Source of the DNA: Pseudomonadota bacterium
Lineage (GTDB): Bacteria; Pseudomonadota; Alphaproteobacteria; UBA828
DNA: 64,000 bases
Direction of reading: 5' to 3'
Assembly: GCA_027624955.1 (NCBI GenBank)
Contig: JAQBTG010000007.1
Coordinates: forward strand, 1-64,000
Shown here: piece after piece, positions 28,250-39,074 of the stretch
Position numbering within the stretch: the stretch's first letter is position 1
Layout: each line of letters opens with the position of its first letter
Program-made: the position numbers and the translations under genes
Notes under the pieces: generated by a model
What the model was told of the DNA's origin: nothing
The model's input: only the letters and a program-made list of their open reading frames with translations
Database searches by the model: none

Positions 28250-28711
28250 TCAGGCAGGAACGGCGCGGGGTGTATCGGGGATCAACTTAGTCAGGCCGAA
28301 GCCCGCTATCATGGCCGCGACAAAGATGAGCGAGCTTGGATCGCCATACGTGAAAGAGGCGATCGCCGGCCCCGGGCAAAACCCCACTAAGCCCCAGCCG
28401 ACGCCGAACAAGACCGCACCGCCTACCAGCTTTACGTCGATATGTTTCACCGTCGGTAGCATGAACGCCTTCTCGAAAAACGGCCGCGTACGATAGGAAA
28501 CAAACCAAAAGGCAACGCCCGCGACGCCCGTGGCGCTCGCCATCACTAAGATCAGACTTGGGTCCCACGCCCCGGCGACGTCGAGAAATCCGAGCACCTT
28601 GGCGGGGTCGACCATATGCGAAAGACCGAGGCAACATCCAAACACCACGCCCGCAACAACTGCGCTGATAAGCTTGGCGCTGATAAGCTTGGCCATGACC
28701 AGCTTAACCAT
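28250..28711 (-). CDS. YeeE/YedE-type transporter half, C-terminal (DUF6691)
   Basis: A 153-residue membrane protein of about four helices, the second half of the YeeE/TsuA-type thiosulfate/sulfur importer. The conserved Cys motif is in GVGWGLVGFCPGPAIAS. GLSHMVDPAKVLGFLDVAGAWDP (read in part) is a family hallmark. It follows the first half after three bases, so the two make one transporter. The N-terminus contains a 15-bp repeat that reads MVKLV-MAKLI-SAKLI. The likely role is uptake of a reduced sulfur compound; no sulfur enzymes are adjacent. Confidence 0.85.
   Translation of the reverse strand: MVKLVMAKLISAKLISAVVAGVVFGCCLGLSHMVDPAKVLGFLDVAGAWDPSLILVMASATGVAGVAFWFVSYRTRPFFEKAFMLPTVKHIDVKLVGGAVLFGVGWGLVGFCPGPAIASFTYGDPSSLIFVAAMIAGFGLTKLIPDTPRAVPA
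28667..28711 (-). repeat. 15-bp tandem repeat at the start of the DUF6691 gene
   Basis: Three 15-bp units (28667-28681, 28682-28696, 28697-28711) encode MVKLV, MAKLI and SAKLI. The first two each contain an ATG, so the start codon lies inside the duplicated unit. Confidence 0.85.
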
Positions 28712-28714
28712 GGC

Positions 28715-29140
28715 TTAACCCCCCACGACGTGGCGGACGACATAGACTGTCGCGCCGGCCGCTAGCATGAAGGTCACCACCGCCACGATCGAACGTATGG
28801 AAAAGCGGCCTATGCCGCAGACCCCGTGACCGCTGGTGCAGCCCCCACCTAGCCGAGTTCCAAAACCAACGAGCAAGCCACCCGCGACCAGAAGCGGCCA
28901 AGACGCATCGAGCGTGATATTTTCCGACCAGCCGAAGATGACCCGGTGCACAAACGCGCCGCCTATCAGGCCGCCGAGAAAAACTACCCGCCAAGCGGAA
29001 TCACCTCGCGGCAAAAACACCAACCCACTCGAGATGCCGCTGATGCCCGCAATGCGCCCGTTGGCGAACAACAGTATCGCCGCGGCAATGCCAATTGCCG
29101 TGCCGCCGAGCAATGCCGATATCGGTGTAAAATTTTCCAT
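28715..29140 (-). CDS. YeeE/YedE-type transporter half, N-terminal
   Basis: A 141-residue membrane protein of about four helices. It carries the other conserved Cys motif of YeeE/TsuA proteins, GGGCTSGHGVCGIGR, and the entry ISALLGGTAIGIAAAILL. In TsuA such cysteines line the thiosulfate path in one polypeptide; here the transporter is split in two genes. The 153-base region upstream holds its promoter. A regulator of the ArsR type, often found with such pairs, is not present in this window. Confidence 0.87.
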   Translation of the reverse strand: MENFTPISALLGGTAIGIAAAILLFANGRIAGISGISSGLVFLPRGDSAWRVVFLGGLIGGAFVHRVIFGWSENITLDASWPLLVAGGLLVGFGTRLGGGCTSGHGVCGIGRFSIRSIVAVVTFMLAAGATVYVVRHVVGG

Positions 29141-29293
29141 TTGGTTACGCTCCTCAGCGCCGCGCCAATTCGAGAATTCCCAAATGGCTCGCCCTGCCAG
29201 CCTGAATCAGTAACACCCTAGGATTACTATGGTAAAGTGCTCTCAGCTCGCGAGGAAGGGCCTTTTACGGGCGAGGAACGCGCCGGTTTGGCG

Positions 29294-30703
29294 CTATACG
29301 TGAATCGCGCGTTCGGCGACGTCCATTGCCGCTTCCTTGATGGCTTCGCTGAGTGTCGGGTGGGCATGGCAGGTGCGCGCCAGATCCTCGGCTGAGGCGC
29401 CAAGCTCGATCGCCAGCACCGCTTCGGCAATCAGCGTGCCGGCGTCGGCGCCCATGATGTGCACACCGAGAATGCGGTCGCTGGTGGCATCGGCCAGTAT
29501 TTTCACGAAGCCGTCGGTCGCCGACATGGCGCGCGCCCGGCCGTTGGCGATAAACGGGAAGCTGCCGGAATTATAGTCGATACCGGCTTCCTGTAGCTGC
29601 TCTTCGGTTTGTCCAACCGAGGCGAGCTCGGGCTGGGTATAGACCACTCCCGGGATGGCGGCGTAATTCACATGGCTCTTCTGGCCGGCGATGATTTCCG
29701 CCACGGCGACGCCTTCGTCCTCGGCCTTGTGCGCCAGCATCGGGCCTTTGATGACATCGCCGATGGCGTAGACCCCGGCGACATTGCTTTCGTAAGTTTC
29801 ACTGACCTCGATGCGCCCGGCTCTGTCGTACGCGACGCCGGCCTGCTCGAGGCCGAGCCCTTCGGTGTAGGGGCGCCGCCCAACTGCGACCAGGACCACA
29901 TCGGCGTCGAGCGTTTCCTGAGCACCGCCGGCGACCGGCTCCATGATCAGGCTCACGCCGTTGTCGCTCACTTCTGCGGCGGTCACTTTGGTCGAGAGTT
30001 TGAACTTCATTTTCTGGCGCCGCAGCATTTTCTGAAACTGGCCGGCCAGTTCGCCGTCCATGCCGGGTACGATGCGGTCGAGAAATTCGATCACCGTGAT
30101 CTTGGCGCCGAGGCGGCCCCACACCGAGGCCATCTCCAAGCCGATATAGCCCGCACCGATCACCGCGAGATGGCCCGGTACCGCATCCAGCGCCAGCGCC
30201 CCGGTCGAGCTGACAATGCGTTTCTCATCGATCTCGATGCCCGGCAAGCTGGCCGCGGCGCTACCGGTGGCGATAATGGTGGCGCCGGCCTGCAGCTTGG
30301 TTTCGCTGCCGTCGGCGGCGCGGACGATGACCTCGCCGGTTGCGCCGAGTGCGCCGGTGCCGGCAATGTGAGTGATCTCGTTATTCTTAAAAAGATGCGC
30401 AATGCCTTTGGTGAGATCGCCGACCACCTTGTCTTTGTGTCCCATCATAACCGCCAGGTCCAAGCTGAGGCCCTCGATCATCACGCCGTGGCGCGCCAGC
30501 CCCTTGCCGGCATGGGCATATTCCTCGGACGCTTGCAACAGCGCCTTGGACGGAATGCAGCCGACATTGAGGCACGTGCCGCCGAGCGCCGGGTCCTTCT
30601 CCACGCAGGCGGTTTTCAGGCCGAGCTGTGCCGCCCGGATGGCGGCAACATAACCGCCCGGCCCCGAGCCAATGACCACAACATCGAATTTGTTCTCGCT
30701 CAT
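29294..30703 (-). CDS. lpd: Dihydrolipoamide dehydrogenase (E3)
   Basis: E3 reoxidises dihydrolipoamide of the 2-oxoglutarate dehydrogenase complex with FAD and NAD. The FAD-binding GSGPGGYVAAIRAAQLG, the redox disulfide GGTCLNVGCIPSKALL, the NAD site VIGAGYIGLEMASVW and the active His in CHAHPTLSEA are present; 469 residues. It is the last gene of the mdh-sucCDAB-lpd series and very likely serves OdhAB directly; it may be shared with other complexes. Confidence 0.97.
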   Translation of the reverse strand: MSENKFDVVVIGSGPGGYVAAIRAAQLGLKTACVEKDPALGGTCLNVGCIPSKALLQASEEYAHAGKGLARHGVMIEGLSLDLAVMMGHKDKVVGDLTKGIAHLFKNNEITHIAGTGALGATGEVIVRAADGSETKLQAGATIIATGSAAASLPGIEIDEKRIVSSTGALALDAVPGHLAVIGAGYIGLEMASVWGRLGAKITVIEFLDRIVPGMDGELAGQFQKMLRRQKMKFKLSTKVTAAEVSDNGVSLIMEPVAGGAQETLDADVVLVAVGRRPYTEGLGLEQAGVAYDRAGRIEVSETYESNVAGVYAIGDVIKGPMLAHKAEDEGVAVAEIIAGQKSHVNYAAIPGVVYTQPELASVGQTEEQLQEAGIDYNSGSFPFIANGRARAMSATDGFVKILADATSDRILGVHIMGADAGTLIAEAVLAIELGASAEDLARTCHAHPTLSEAIKEAAMDVAERAIHV

Positions 30704-30735
30704 TTTCGTCTGCCTTTGAGGTTCGGTGTGATCCG

Positions 30736-31992
30736 CTAGAGGTCGAGCAATAGCCGCTCAGGCGCCTCAATGCACTCCTTGACGCGCACCAGAAACGTGA
30801 CTGCTTCGCTGCCGTCGATCAGGCGGTGATCATAGCTGAGTGCGAGATACATCATCGGGCGGATATGTATCTCGCCGTCGATGGCGATCGGCCGCTCCTG
30901 AATCTTATGCATGCCGAGGATGCCGGATTGCGGCGGGTTGAGAATTGGCGTCGACATCAGCGAGCCGAAGACGCCGCCGTTGGAGATGGTAAACGTGCCG
31001 CCCGACAGATCATCCATGGAGAGCTTGCCGTCGCGCGCCTTCACGCCAAGCGCGGCGATGCGCTTTTCAATCTCGGCGAAGCCCAACTGGTCGGCATCGC
31101 GCAGCACCGGCACCACCAGGCCCTGCGGTGCGCTGACTGCAACGCCGATATGGTAATATTTCTTGTAGACGATGTCGGCGCCATCGATCTCGGCATTGAC
31201 CGCCGGAATATCCTTGAGCGCGGCAATCGCCGCCTTGACGAAAAACGACATGAAGCCGAGGCGCACACCATGTTTTTTCTCGAAGGCATCGCGGTATTCG
31301 GCGCGCGCCGCCATGACGTGGCTCATATCCGCTTCGTTGAACGTGGTCAGCATGGCGGCGGTGTTTTGCGCCTCTTTCAGGCGCTCGGCCACGCGCCGGC
31401 GCAGGCGCGACATCGGTACGCGCTCCTCACGCGCCGACCCAGCCGCCGCCGTGGCGGGCGCTGCGATCTTGGCAGTTTCGGCAGTCTCGGCAGTTTGTGG
31501 CGCTTCGGGCGCGCCAGGCGCCGCGATCAGCTCCAGCACATCGCCTTTCAAAATCCGCCCGTCCTTGCCGCTGCCCTGGACTTCGTTGGCATCGAGACCG
31601 CTTTCCTCAATCAGCTTGCGCACCGCCGGCGAGAGAACCGGCGGGGCGGCTGGCGGGGCGGCCGGCATGGCATCCGGCGTCACGGCTTTGGGCGCCGCCG
31701 CGGAAATCTCCGTGGCCTTCACCGCGTCCTTCACCGCGGCCTTCACCGCGCCTGTGCCTTCAGCGAGATGGCCGAGCACGGCGCCGACCGCAACGTCCTC
31801 GCCTGCGCTGACGATGATATCGGTAAGCACGCCGGCGCTGGCGGCGTTCACTTCAAGCGCTACTTTGTCGGTCTCAAGCTCGACCAACGGCTCATCCAGC
31901 GCCACCGCGTCGCCCGGTGCCTTGAACCATTTGGCAACTGTCGCTTCGGTCACCGATTCGCCCAGTTCCGGTACGATAATCTCAAGCGTCAT
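30736..31992 (-). CDS. sucB: 2-oxoglutarate dehydrogenase E2 (dihydrolipoyl succinyltransferase)
   Basis: E2 transfers the succinyl group to CoA. One lipoyl domain at residues 1-75 has the lipoylated Lys in [13 protein letters not shown] Pro/Ala/Lys linker with 9- and 12-bp coding repeats follows. A peripheral-subunit-binding domain ([25 protein letters not shown], read in part) lies near 120-155. The catalytic domain ends in [15 protein letters not shown] with its His. ATG 31992 overlaps the sucA stop as ATGA, and the 418 residues fit the family. Confidence 0.96.
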   Translation of the reverse strand: MTLEIIVPELGESVTEATVAKWFKAPGDAVALDEPLVELETDKVALEVNAASAGVLTDIIVSAGEDVAVGAVLGHLAEGTGAVKAAVKDAVKATEISAAAPKAVTPDAMPAAPPAAPPVLSPAVRKLIEESGLDANEVQGSGKDGRILKGDVLELIAAPGAPEAPQTAETAETAKIAAPATAAAGSAREERVPMSRLRRRVAERLKEAQNTAAMLTTFNEADMSHVMAARAEYRDAFEKKHGVRLGFMSFFVKAAIAALKDIPAVNAEIDGADIVYKKYYHIGVAVSAPQGLVVPVLRDADQLGFAEIEKRIAALGVKARDGKLSMDDLSGGTFTISNGGVFGSLMSTPILNPPQSGILGMHKIQERPIAIDGEIHIRPMMYLALSYDHRLIDGSEAVTFLVRVKECIEAPERLLLDL

Positions 31993-34871
31993 GACTGTGC
32001 CCCCTTCGAGCCGCCGTCCGCATCCGGCGCTGCGAGCGCTTCGTCGACCAGCAGTTTCTGCTCGCGCAGGTGAATTTTGAAAGAGCCGCTGGCCGGCGAA
32101 GCGGCTTCCGGCCGGCCGACATAGCGCAGCCTGCGCACCGTGTCGCTGAGGCCTTCCAACACCGCATCGATGCGTAGCGCAGCATAGCTCCAGGCGCCCT
32201 GATTTTGCGGCTCTTCCTGGCACCAGACGATTTCCGCGCGCGGATATTTGGCCAATTCCACGGTCAGGCTGCGGCTTGGAAATGGCGCGATTTGCTCCAT
32301 GCGGAGTAGCGCCACATCGGCGATGTTTTGTTCGCCCCGGCGTTCAAGTAAATCGTAATAGACCTTGCCGCTGCACAGCACCACACGGCGGATATCCTCG
32401 CCCGCGCCATAGCCGTCGGCTTCGCCGATCACCCGGTGGAAATGGGTTCCGGGCGCGAAATCCTCCAGCGCCGAGACGCACCGCTTGTGGCGTAGCAGCG
32501 ATTTCGGCGACATCACAATCAGCGGCTTGCGGTAGCTGCGGCGCAACTGGCGGCGCAGCACATGGAAAAACGACGCCGGGGTGGTGCAGTTCACAACCTG
32601 GATATTGCCTTCTGCGGCGAGTTGCAGAAAGCGCTCCATCCGGGCCGAGCTATGCTCCGGCCCCTGGCCCTCATGGCCATGCGGCAGCAGCATCACCAGG
32701 CCCGACATGCGCAGCCATTTGCTTTCGCCCGAGGCGATGAACTGATCGATCACGACCTGCGCGCCATTGGCGAAATCGCCGAACTGCGCTTCCCACAACA
32801 CCAGCGTATTCGGATCGGCGATGGAATAGCCGTATTCAAAGCCGAGCACGCCGACTTCCGATAACAGGCTGTCGGAGATTTCGAGCCGTTCCTGATCGTC
32901 AGCGATATGGTTGAGCGGGATATGGCGCGCTTCGCTCTGCTGGTCAAACAGCGCGGCGTGGCGCTGCGAAAACGTGCCGCGCGAGCAATCCTGCCCCGAC
33001 AAGCGCACCGCATTGCCTTCTAGCATCAGCGATCCGAAGGCCATCGCCTCGGCCATCGCCCAATCGATCTTTTCGCCTGAATCGATCATCTTGCGGCGTG
33101 CGCCGAGGATCCGGTTGAGGCGTGGATGCAAGTTAAATTCCGCCGGCACGTTGGTAATGGCGGCGCCGAGGTGGCGCAGCACATCGATCTCGACCGCGGT
33201 TTCGCCCGGCCCATGTTCCGACGGCGCCGCTTCAAAGCCGCGCCACGCACCCTCCAGCCAATCCGCCTTGTTGGGCCGGTAGCTCTTGGACGCCGCCAAT
33301 TCCTCTTCGAGCCGCGCTTGGAAGCTTTCAGCCAGGCTGGTCGCCTCGGCGGCGGATAGCACATCTTCTGCCACCAGCCGTTCTGAATAGAGTTGCCGCG
33401 TCGTCGTCTGCTGTTCGATGGCGCGGTACATGACCGGCTGGGTAAAGGCCGGTTCGTCGCCTTCGTTATGGCCGTGGCGGCGATAGCAAAACACGTCGAT
33501 CACAATATCGCGGTGAAAGCGCTGGCGATATTCCGCGGCCATGCGGCAGACATGCACCACCGCTTCGGGATCGTCGCCATTCACGTGAAAAATCGGCGCC
33601 TGGATGATTTTCGCCGCGTCCGACGGGTAGGGCGAGGAGCGCGCGAAGCTCGGGCTGGTGGTAAAGCCGATCTGGTTGTTGATGATGATATGGATGGTGC
33701 CGCCGGTGCGATAGCCCCGCAGATTGGAGAGTTCCAGCGTTTCCGCCACCGTGCCTTGGCCGGCAAAGGATGCGTCGCCGTGCAGGAGAATGCCCATCAC
33801 CCGCTCGCGCTCCCAATCGCCGGCCAGCGTCTGCTTGGCCCGGACCTTGCCCAGCACCACCGGATTGACCGCCTCCAGATGCGACGGGTTGGGCGTCAGC
33901 GACAAGTGAAGCTTCGTGCCGTCCGGCAGCTCGCGGTCGGTCGACACGCCGAGATGATATTTGACGTCGCCCGAGCCCTGCACATCGGCGGGATGGGCGG
34001 CCTCGCCCTGAAATTCGGAAAACACCGCGGCATAGGATTTGCCCATGATGCTGGTCAGCACATTCAGGCGGCCGCGATGCGCCATGCCGATGGTGATATC
34101 GCGCACCCCCCAGGCGGCGGCGCCTTCGATCAGCGTTTCCAGCGCCGGCACGATGCTTTCCGAGCCCTCGAGCGAAAACCGCTTGGTGCCGGGATATTTG
34201 ATATCGAGAAAGCGTTCGAAACCCTCGGCTTCGTCGAGGTGGCGGAGAATCTCCAGCTTGTCGCCTTGGCTCAGATTGGCGCGGTTGCGGCTGCCTTCCA
34301 TGGCCATCTGGATCCACGCCTTTTGCTGCGCATCCTGGATATGCATGAATTCGACGCCGATCCGCCCGCAATAGGTTTCGCGCACCACCGAGACCACTTG
34401 TTTGAGCGTCGCCCACTGCATGCCCAACACGCCATCGACATAAATCGGATGGTCGTAATCGGCATCGGTAAAACCATAAGAGGCGGGGTCTAGCTCGGGA
34501 TGGCTGGCATCGCCGTTGCGCCCCAGCGGGTCGAGATCGGCCAAGAGATGCCCGCGCACGCGATGCGCCCGGATCAGCATCAGCGCGCGGATCGAATCCA
34601 CCGTCGCTGCAGGTACGCCGGCTGCCGCCTCCGCCGGAATGGAACGCGGCTCCGGCTCGGGCTCCGGCCCCGACAACTCCGAAGCTACTGCGCCGCCGTT
34701 AGGTTTGGCACCTTGTGCGTCGGCAGTTTCCGCCTCGGCGCCGTTCATATCGGCGAAATAGGCGCGCCAACTGGGCTCGACCGAATTCGGGTCGCGCGAG
34801 TAATTCTCGAACAACGCCTCAATAAAGGCGGTGTTCGAACCGTGCAAAAACGATGTGTCGTGTTTGTTCAT
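31989..34871 (-). CDS. sucA: 2-oxoglutarate dehydrogenase E1
   Basis: E1 decarboxylates 2-oxoglutarate with thiamine diphosphate. At 960 residues it is full length. The N-terminal E2-interaction segment ([18 protein letters not shown]) is followed by the ThDP core with [26 protein letters not shown] and the large domain motif [20 protein letters not shown]. The C-terminal region includes MSPKSLLRH and [13 protein letters not shown]. It is coupled to sucB by a four-base overlap and follows sucD after 32 bases. Confidence 0.97.
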   Translation of the reverse strand: MNKHDTSFLHGSNTAFIEALFENYSRDPNSVEPSWRAYFADMNGAEAETADAQGAKPNGGAVASELSGPEPEPEPRSIPAEAAAGVPAATVDSIRALMLIRAHRVRGHLLADLDPLGRNGDASHPELDPASYGFTDADYDHPIYVDGVLGMQWATLKQVVSVVRETYCGRIGVEFMHIQDAQQKAWIQMAMEGSRNRANLSQGDKLEILRHLDEAEGFERFLDIKYPGTKRFSLEGSESIVPALETLIEGAAAWGVRDITIGMAHRGRLNVLTSIMGKSYAAVFSEFQGEAAHPADVQGSGDVKYHLGVSTDRELPDGTKLHLSLTPNPSHLEAVNPVVLGKVRAKQTLAGDWERERVMGILLHGDASFAGQGTVAETLELSNLRGYRTGGTIHIIINNQIGFTTSPSFARSSPYPSDAAKIIQAPIFHVNGDDPEAVVHVCRMAAEYRQRFHRDIVIDVFCYRRHGHNEGDEPAFTQPVMYRAIEQQTTTRQLYSERLVAEDVLSAAEATSLAESFQARLEEELAASKSYRPNKADWLEGAWRGFEAAPSEHGPGETAVEIDVLRHLGAAITNVPAEFNLHPRLNRILGARRKMIDSGEKIDWAMAEAMAFGSLMLEGNAVRLSGQDCSRGTFSQRHAALFDQQSEARHIPLNHIADDQERLEISDSLLSEVGVLGFEYGYSIADPNTLVLWEAQFGDFANGAQVVIDQFIASGESKWLRMSGLVMLLPHGHEGQGPEHSSARMERFLQLAAEGNIQVVNCTTPASFFHVLRRQLRRSYRKPLIVMSPKSLLRHKRCVSALEDFAPGTHFHRVIGEADGYGAGEDIRRVVLCSGKVYYDLLERRGEQNIADVALLRMEQIAPFPSRSLTVELAKYPRAEIVWCQEEPQNQGAWSYAALRIDAVLEGLSDTVRRLRYVGRPEAASPASGSFKIHLREQKLLVDEALAAPDADGGSKGAQS

Positions 34872-34903
34872 GCCAAATCCGCCGCTGTTGCGGCTGGGTG
34901 GGA

Positions 34904-35779
34904 TCAGCTTTTTAGCAATTCCACCATCGTGGTGCCAATACCGGCAGGTGACTGCGATACCGCGATACCGGCGCGTTTCATCGCCTCGATCTTATCGCCT
35001 GCGCCGCCCTTGCCGCCAGAGATGATCGCGCCGGCATGGCCCATGCGGCGGCCCGGCGGCGCCGTCAACCCGGCAATGAATCCAACCACAGGCTTCTTAA
35101 CTTTCTCTGAAGTCAAAAACGCCGCCGCGTCTTCTTCCGCGCTGCCGCCGATCTCGCCGATCATCACAATCGCTTCCGTCTGCGCATCGGCCAAAAACAG
35201 CTCCAGGCAGTCAATGAAATTCGTGCCGTTTACCGGGTCGCCGCCAATGCCGATACAGGTCGATTGGCCGAGCCCGGCAGCGGTTGTCTGCGCCACAGCT
35301 TCATAGGTAAGCGTGCCGGAGCGTGAGACAATACCCACGCTGCCGGTGCGGTGGATATGACCCGGCATAATGCCGATCTTGCAGGCGCCCGGCGTGATGA
35401 TGCCAGGGCAATTGGGCCCGATCAGCCGGCTTTTTGAGCCATCGAGCGCGCGCTTAACCCGCACCATGTCGAGCACCGGGATACCCTCGGTGATGCAGAC
35501 GATCAGCCCGACTTCGGCGTCGATCGCTTCCAAAATCGCATCCGCCGCATAGGCTGCGGGCACATAGATCACACTGGCATCGGCCGCCGTCGCCGCCATC
35601 GCATCACCCACCGTGTCGAACACCGGCAAATCGAGATGCTTGGTCCCGCCTTTGCCTGGCGTGACGCCGCCGACCATGCGCGTGCCATAGGCAATCGCTT
35701 GCTCGGAATGGAATGTGCCTTGCGCGCCGGTAAACCCTTGGCAGAGGACTTTCGTCTCCGCCCCGACCAGAACCGCCAT
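34904..35779 (-). CDS. sucD: Succinyl-CoA synthetase alpha subunit
   Basis: SucD binds CoA and carries the phosphohistidine. CoA-binding block [20 protein letters not shown] and the phosphorylated His in [19 protein letters not shown] are present; 291 residues. Its start codon shares one base with the sucC stop, so alpha and beta subunits should be made in equal amounts. Confidence 0.97.
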   Translation of the reverse strand: MAVLVGAETKVLCQGFTGAQGTFHSEQAIAYGTRMVGGVTPGKGGTKHLDLPVFDTVGDAMAATAADASVIYVPAAYAADAILEAIDAEVGLIVCITEGIPVLDMVRVKRALDGSKSRLIGPNCPGIITPGACKIGIMPGHIHRTGSVGIVSRSGTLTYEAVAQTTAAGLGQSTCIGIGGDPVNGTNFIDCLELFLADAQTEAIVMIGEIGGSAEEDAAAFLTSEKVKKPVVGFIAGLTAPPGRRMGHAGAIISGGKGGAGDKIEAMKRAGIAVSQSPAGIGTTMVELLKS

Positions 35780-36948
35780 TAGCTTACCTCCGCCACGGCA
35801 GCGACGATTTTCACCGCCGCGTCGCCCAAATCATCGGCCGAAATAATGGCATAGCCGCTTGCCGCCAGGATCGCTTTGCCCTGGTCGACATTGGTGCCTT
35901 CGAGACGCACCACCAGCGGCACCGAAATGCCGATTTCACCGGCCGCCGCGACGATGCCCTCGGCAATCACATCGCAGCGCATGATGCCGCCGAAGATATT
36001 GACCAACACGCCTTTTACATTGCTGTCGGCCAGCAGAATCTTAAACGCCTCGGTCACCCGCTCGCGCGTCGCCCCGCCGCCAACATCGAGGAAGTTGGCC
36101 GGCGAGCCGCCGTTCAGCTTGATGATATCCATCGTCGCCATCGCCAAGCCGGCGCCGTTCACCATGCAGCCGATTGAGCCGTCGAGCTTGATATAGTTAA
36201 GCTCATGCTCCGCCGCCCGGCGCTCGGCCGGGTCTTCTTCGCTTTCGTCGCGCAGCGCCGCGATATCGGGATGGCGATAGAGCGCATTGTCGTCAAAATT
36301 CATCTTCGCATCGAGGGTCAGAAGATCGCCGTCTCCGGTGACCACCAGCGGGTTGATTTCCAGCATGGAGGCATCGCTGCCGAGCATCGCGTCATAAAGT
36401 GCGGGGAACAGCTTGAGCGCCGCTTTGAATGATTTGCCTTTAAGCCCCAGGCCAAACGCCAGCTTGCGCGCATGAAACCCCTGGCAGCCGCTCGCCGGAT
36501 CGATGGTGACGGTGATGATCTTCTCAGGCGTCGCTTCGGCCACCTGTTCGATCTCCACCCCGCCTTCGGAGGAGGCCATGAAGGCCACGCGCCCGGTGGT
36601 GCGGTCGATCACCGCGCCGACATATAGCTCATTGGCAATATCGCAGCCTTCTTCGATAAACACCCGGCGCACTTCCTTGCCGGCCGGCCCGGTCTGATGC
36701 GTCACCAGAACTTTGCCGAACATGCCTTGTGCGGTTGCCACCGCTTCCTCGGCGCTCTTGCATATTTTAACGCCGCCGGCCTTGCCGCGCCCGCCGGCAT
36801 GAATTTGCGCCTTCACCACCCATACCGGCCCGCCTAGTTCGGTGACCGCGGCTGCTGCCTCGCTCGGCTCCAGTACCGCTTTGCCGCGCGCAATCGCCAC
36901 GCCATACCCGGCGAGCAAGCTTTTGGCCTGATATTCGTGAATGTTCAC
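35779..36948 (-). CDS. sucC: Succinyl-CoA synthetase beta subunit
   Basis: SucC provides the ATP-grasp domain for nucleotide binding. It begins [17 protein letters not shown] and shows [18 protein letters not shown] and the C-terminal [18 protein letters not shown]. The 389 residues are normal. It is the first suc gene after mdh. The mdh-sucC gap (39 bases) holds a single diverged copy of the sdh repeat, listed separately, so the gene's ribosome-binding context overlaps that repeat. Confidence 0.97.
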   Translation of the reverse strand: MNIHEYQAKSLLAGYGVAIARGKAVLEPSEAAAAVTELGGPVWVVKAQIHAGGRGKAGGVKICKSAEEAVATAQGMFGKVLVTHQTGPAGKEVRRVFIEEGCDIANELYVGAVIDRTTGRVAFMASSEGGVEIEQVAEATPEKIITVTIDPASGCQGFHARKLAFGLGLKGKSFKAALKLFPALYDAMLGSDASMLEINPLVVTGDGDLLTLDAKMNFDDNALYRHPDIAALRDESEEDPAERRAAEHELNYIKLDGSIGCMVNGAGLAMATMDIIKLNGGSPANFLDVGGGATRERVTEAFKILLADSNVKGVLVNIFGGIMRCDVIAEGIVAAAGEIGISVPLVVRLEGTNVDQGKAILAASGYAIISADDLGDAAVKIVAAVAEVS

Positions 36949-36953
36949 AGGCT

Positions 36954-36980
36954 TCTGGCCGGTTTTTTGTCAGTGTTCAT
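36954..36980 (-). repeat. Orphan copy of the sdh intergenic repeat
   Basis: Read on the plus strand, this stretch shares GCCGGT, then TTTTGTCAGT, then TTC with the units of the array at 38912-39074. It is a diverged single copy in the mdh-sucC gap. The match is short and could be coincidence, but the order and spacing of the shared blocks are kept. Confidence 0.45.
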
Positions 36981-36987
36981 ATGCGCC

Positions 36988-38010
<1,023 letters not shown>

Positions 38011-38045
38011 CTAGCAAGCGCATAGATGCCAATCGCCTGATACCA

Positions 38046-38116
38046 ACGACCCTATTTAGCACTATGCCGTTTTGTTTTCGAAAAACTGCCCACAACGCAG
38101 ACCAATTTAGGGTCGT
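38046..38116 (-). promoter_or_regulatory. Inverted repeat between sdhB and mdh
   Basis: TAGGGTCGT (38108-38116) and its exact complement ACGACCCTA (38046-38054) flank 53 bases just after the sdhB stop. The loop contains a smaller inverted repeat around GTTTTCGAAAAAC. There is no U-run, so this is not a standard terminator; it may protect or process the sdh mRNA. Confidence 0.4.
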
Positions 38117-38117
38117 C

Positions 38118-38897
38118 CTACCTCCGCGCCACCATCATCTTCTTAATCTCGCCAATCGCCTTGGCCGGATTGAGGTTCTTCGGGCATGTCTTCGTGCAGT
38201 TCATGATGGTGTGGCAGCGGTACAGGCGGAACGGGTCTTCGAGGGCATCGAGCCGCTCACCGGTGGCCTCGTCGCGGCTGTCGATCAGCCAGCGATAGGC
38301 CTGTAACAGGATCGCCGGGCCCAAATAGCGGTCGCTGTTCCACCAATAGCTTGGGCAGGAGGTTGAGCAGCAGGCGCACATAATACATTCATAGAGCCCG
38401 TCGAGCTTGGCGCGGTCTTTTGGACTTTGCAGGCGCTCGCGGTTGGACGGGGGCGGGGAATCGGTTTTCATCCAGGGTTCGATTGAGGTGTATTGCGCGT
38501 AGAATGTGGTCATGTCCGGCACCAGGTCTTTAATCACCGGCAAATGCGGCAGCGGATAAACGCGCACCTCGCCCTTGACCTCACTGATCGGCTTGGTGCA
38601 CGCCAGCGTGTTGGTGCCATCAATATTCATTGAGCATGAGCCGCAGATGCCCTCGCGGCAGGAGCGCCGGAAGGTGAGCGACGGGTCCTGCTCGCCCTTC
38701 ATCTTGATCAGCGCGTCGAGCACCATCTGGCCGCAATCCTCGGTGTCGACATCGAAGGTGTCGGTGCGCGGGTTGTCGCCCGAATCCGGATCATAGCGAT
38801 AGACCTTGAAGCGCCGCGTCTTGCCGGCGCCATCGGGCGCCTTGTGGTGGCGGCCCTTTTTGATCTTGGAATTCTTGGGCAGAAGAAATTCAGCCAT
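38118..38897 (-). CDS. sdhB: Succinate dehydrogenase iron-sulfur subunit
   Basis: SdhB relays electrons from FAD to quinone. All cluster ligands are visible: CREGICGSC with a later Cys for [2Fe-2S], [12 protein letters not shown] for [4Fe-4S] and [12 protein letters not shown] for [3Fe-4S]. The 259 residues match the family. It is separated from sdhA by 177 bases filled with a tandem repeat, which is exceptional for an sdh operon where this gap is usually short. Confidence 0.97.
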   Translation of the reverse strand: MAEFLLPKNSKIKKGRHHKAPDGAGKTRRFKVYRYDPDSGDNPRTDTFDVDTEDCGQMVLDALIKMKGEQDPSLTFRRSCREGICGSCSMNIDGTNTLACTKPISEVKGEVRVYPLPHLPVIKDLVPDMTTFYAQYTSIEPWMKTDSPPPSNRERLQSPKDRAKLDGLYECIMCACCSTSCPSYWWNSDRYLGPAILLQAYRWLIDSRDEATGERLDALEDPFRLYRCHTIMNCTKTCPKNLNPAKAIGEIKKMMVARR

Positions 38898-38911
38898 TTT
38901 TTTGATCCTTG

Positions 38912-39074
38912 CCCGGCGAGCCGGGCTCTTTTGTCAGTTTTCCGGGCAAGCCGGGTGTTTCGTCAGTTTACCGGGCAAGCCGGTGTTTTAGTCAGTGTTC
39001 CGGGCGAGCCGGCCGTTAGTCAGTATTCCGGGCAAGCCGGTCTTTTGTCAGTATTCCGGGCGAGCCGGCCGTTC
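38912..39074 (-). repeat. Six-copy 28-30 bp hairpin repeat array between sdhA and sdhB
   Basis: Each unit holds CCGGGCAAGCCGG or CCGGGCGAGCCGG (plus-strand reading) followed by a T-rich spacer and GTCAGT. Units start near 38912, 38942, 38971, 39000, 39028 and 39056. Each CCGGG-GCCGG core can fold as a small hairpin in the sdh mRNA; the unit nearest sdhB forms a perfect GCCCGGC-TC-GCCGGGC hairpin. The array fills the whole gap. The spacers are nearly the same, so it is not a CRISPR. Confidence 0.9.

Noticed and set aside
29609-34493. Long plus-strand frames opposite lpd, sucB and sucA (for example 29609-30739, 30826-32073, 33393-34493)
   Set aside because: They are mirror frames of highly conserved genes in GC-rich DNA, rich in Arg, His and Ala, and have no domain motifs or ribosome sites.
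38912-39074. CRISPR array
   Set aside because: Units are about 29 bp with almost identical T-rich spacers; there are no unique spacers, and no cas genes are in the window.
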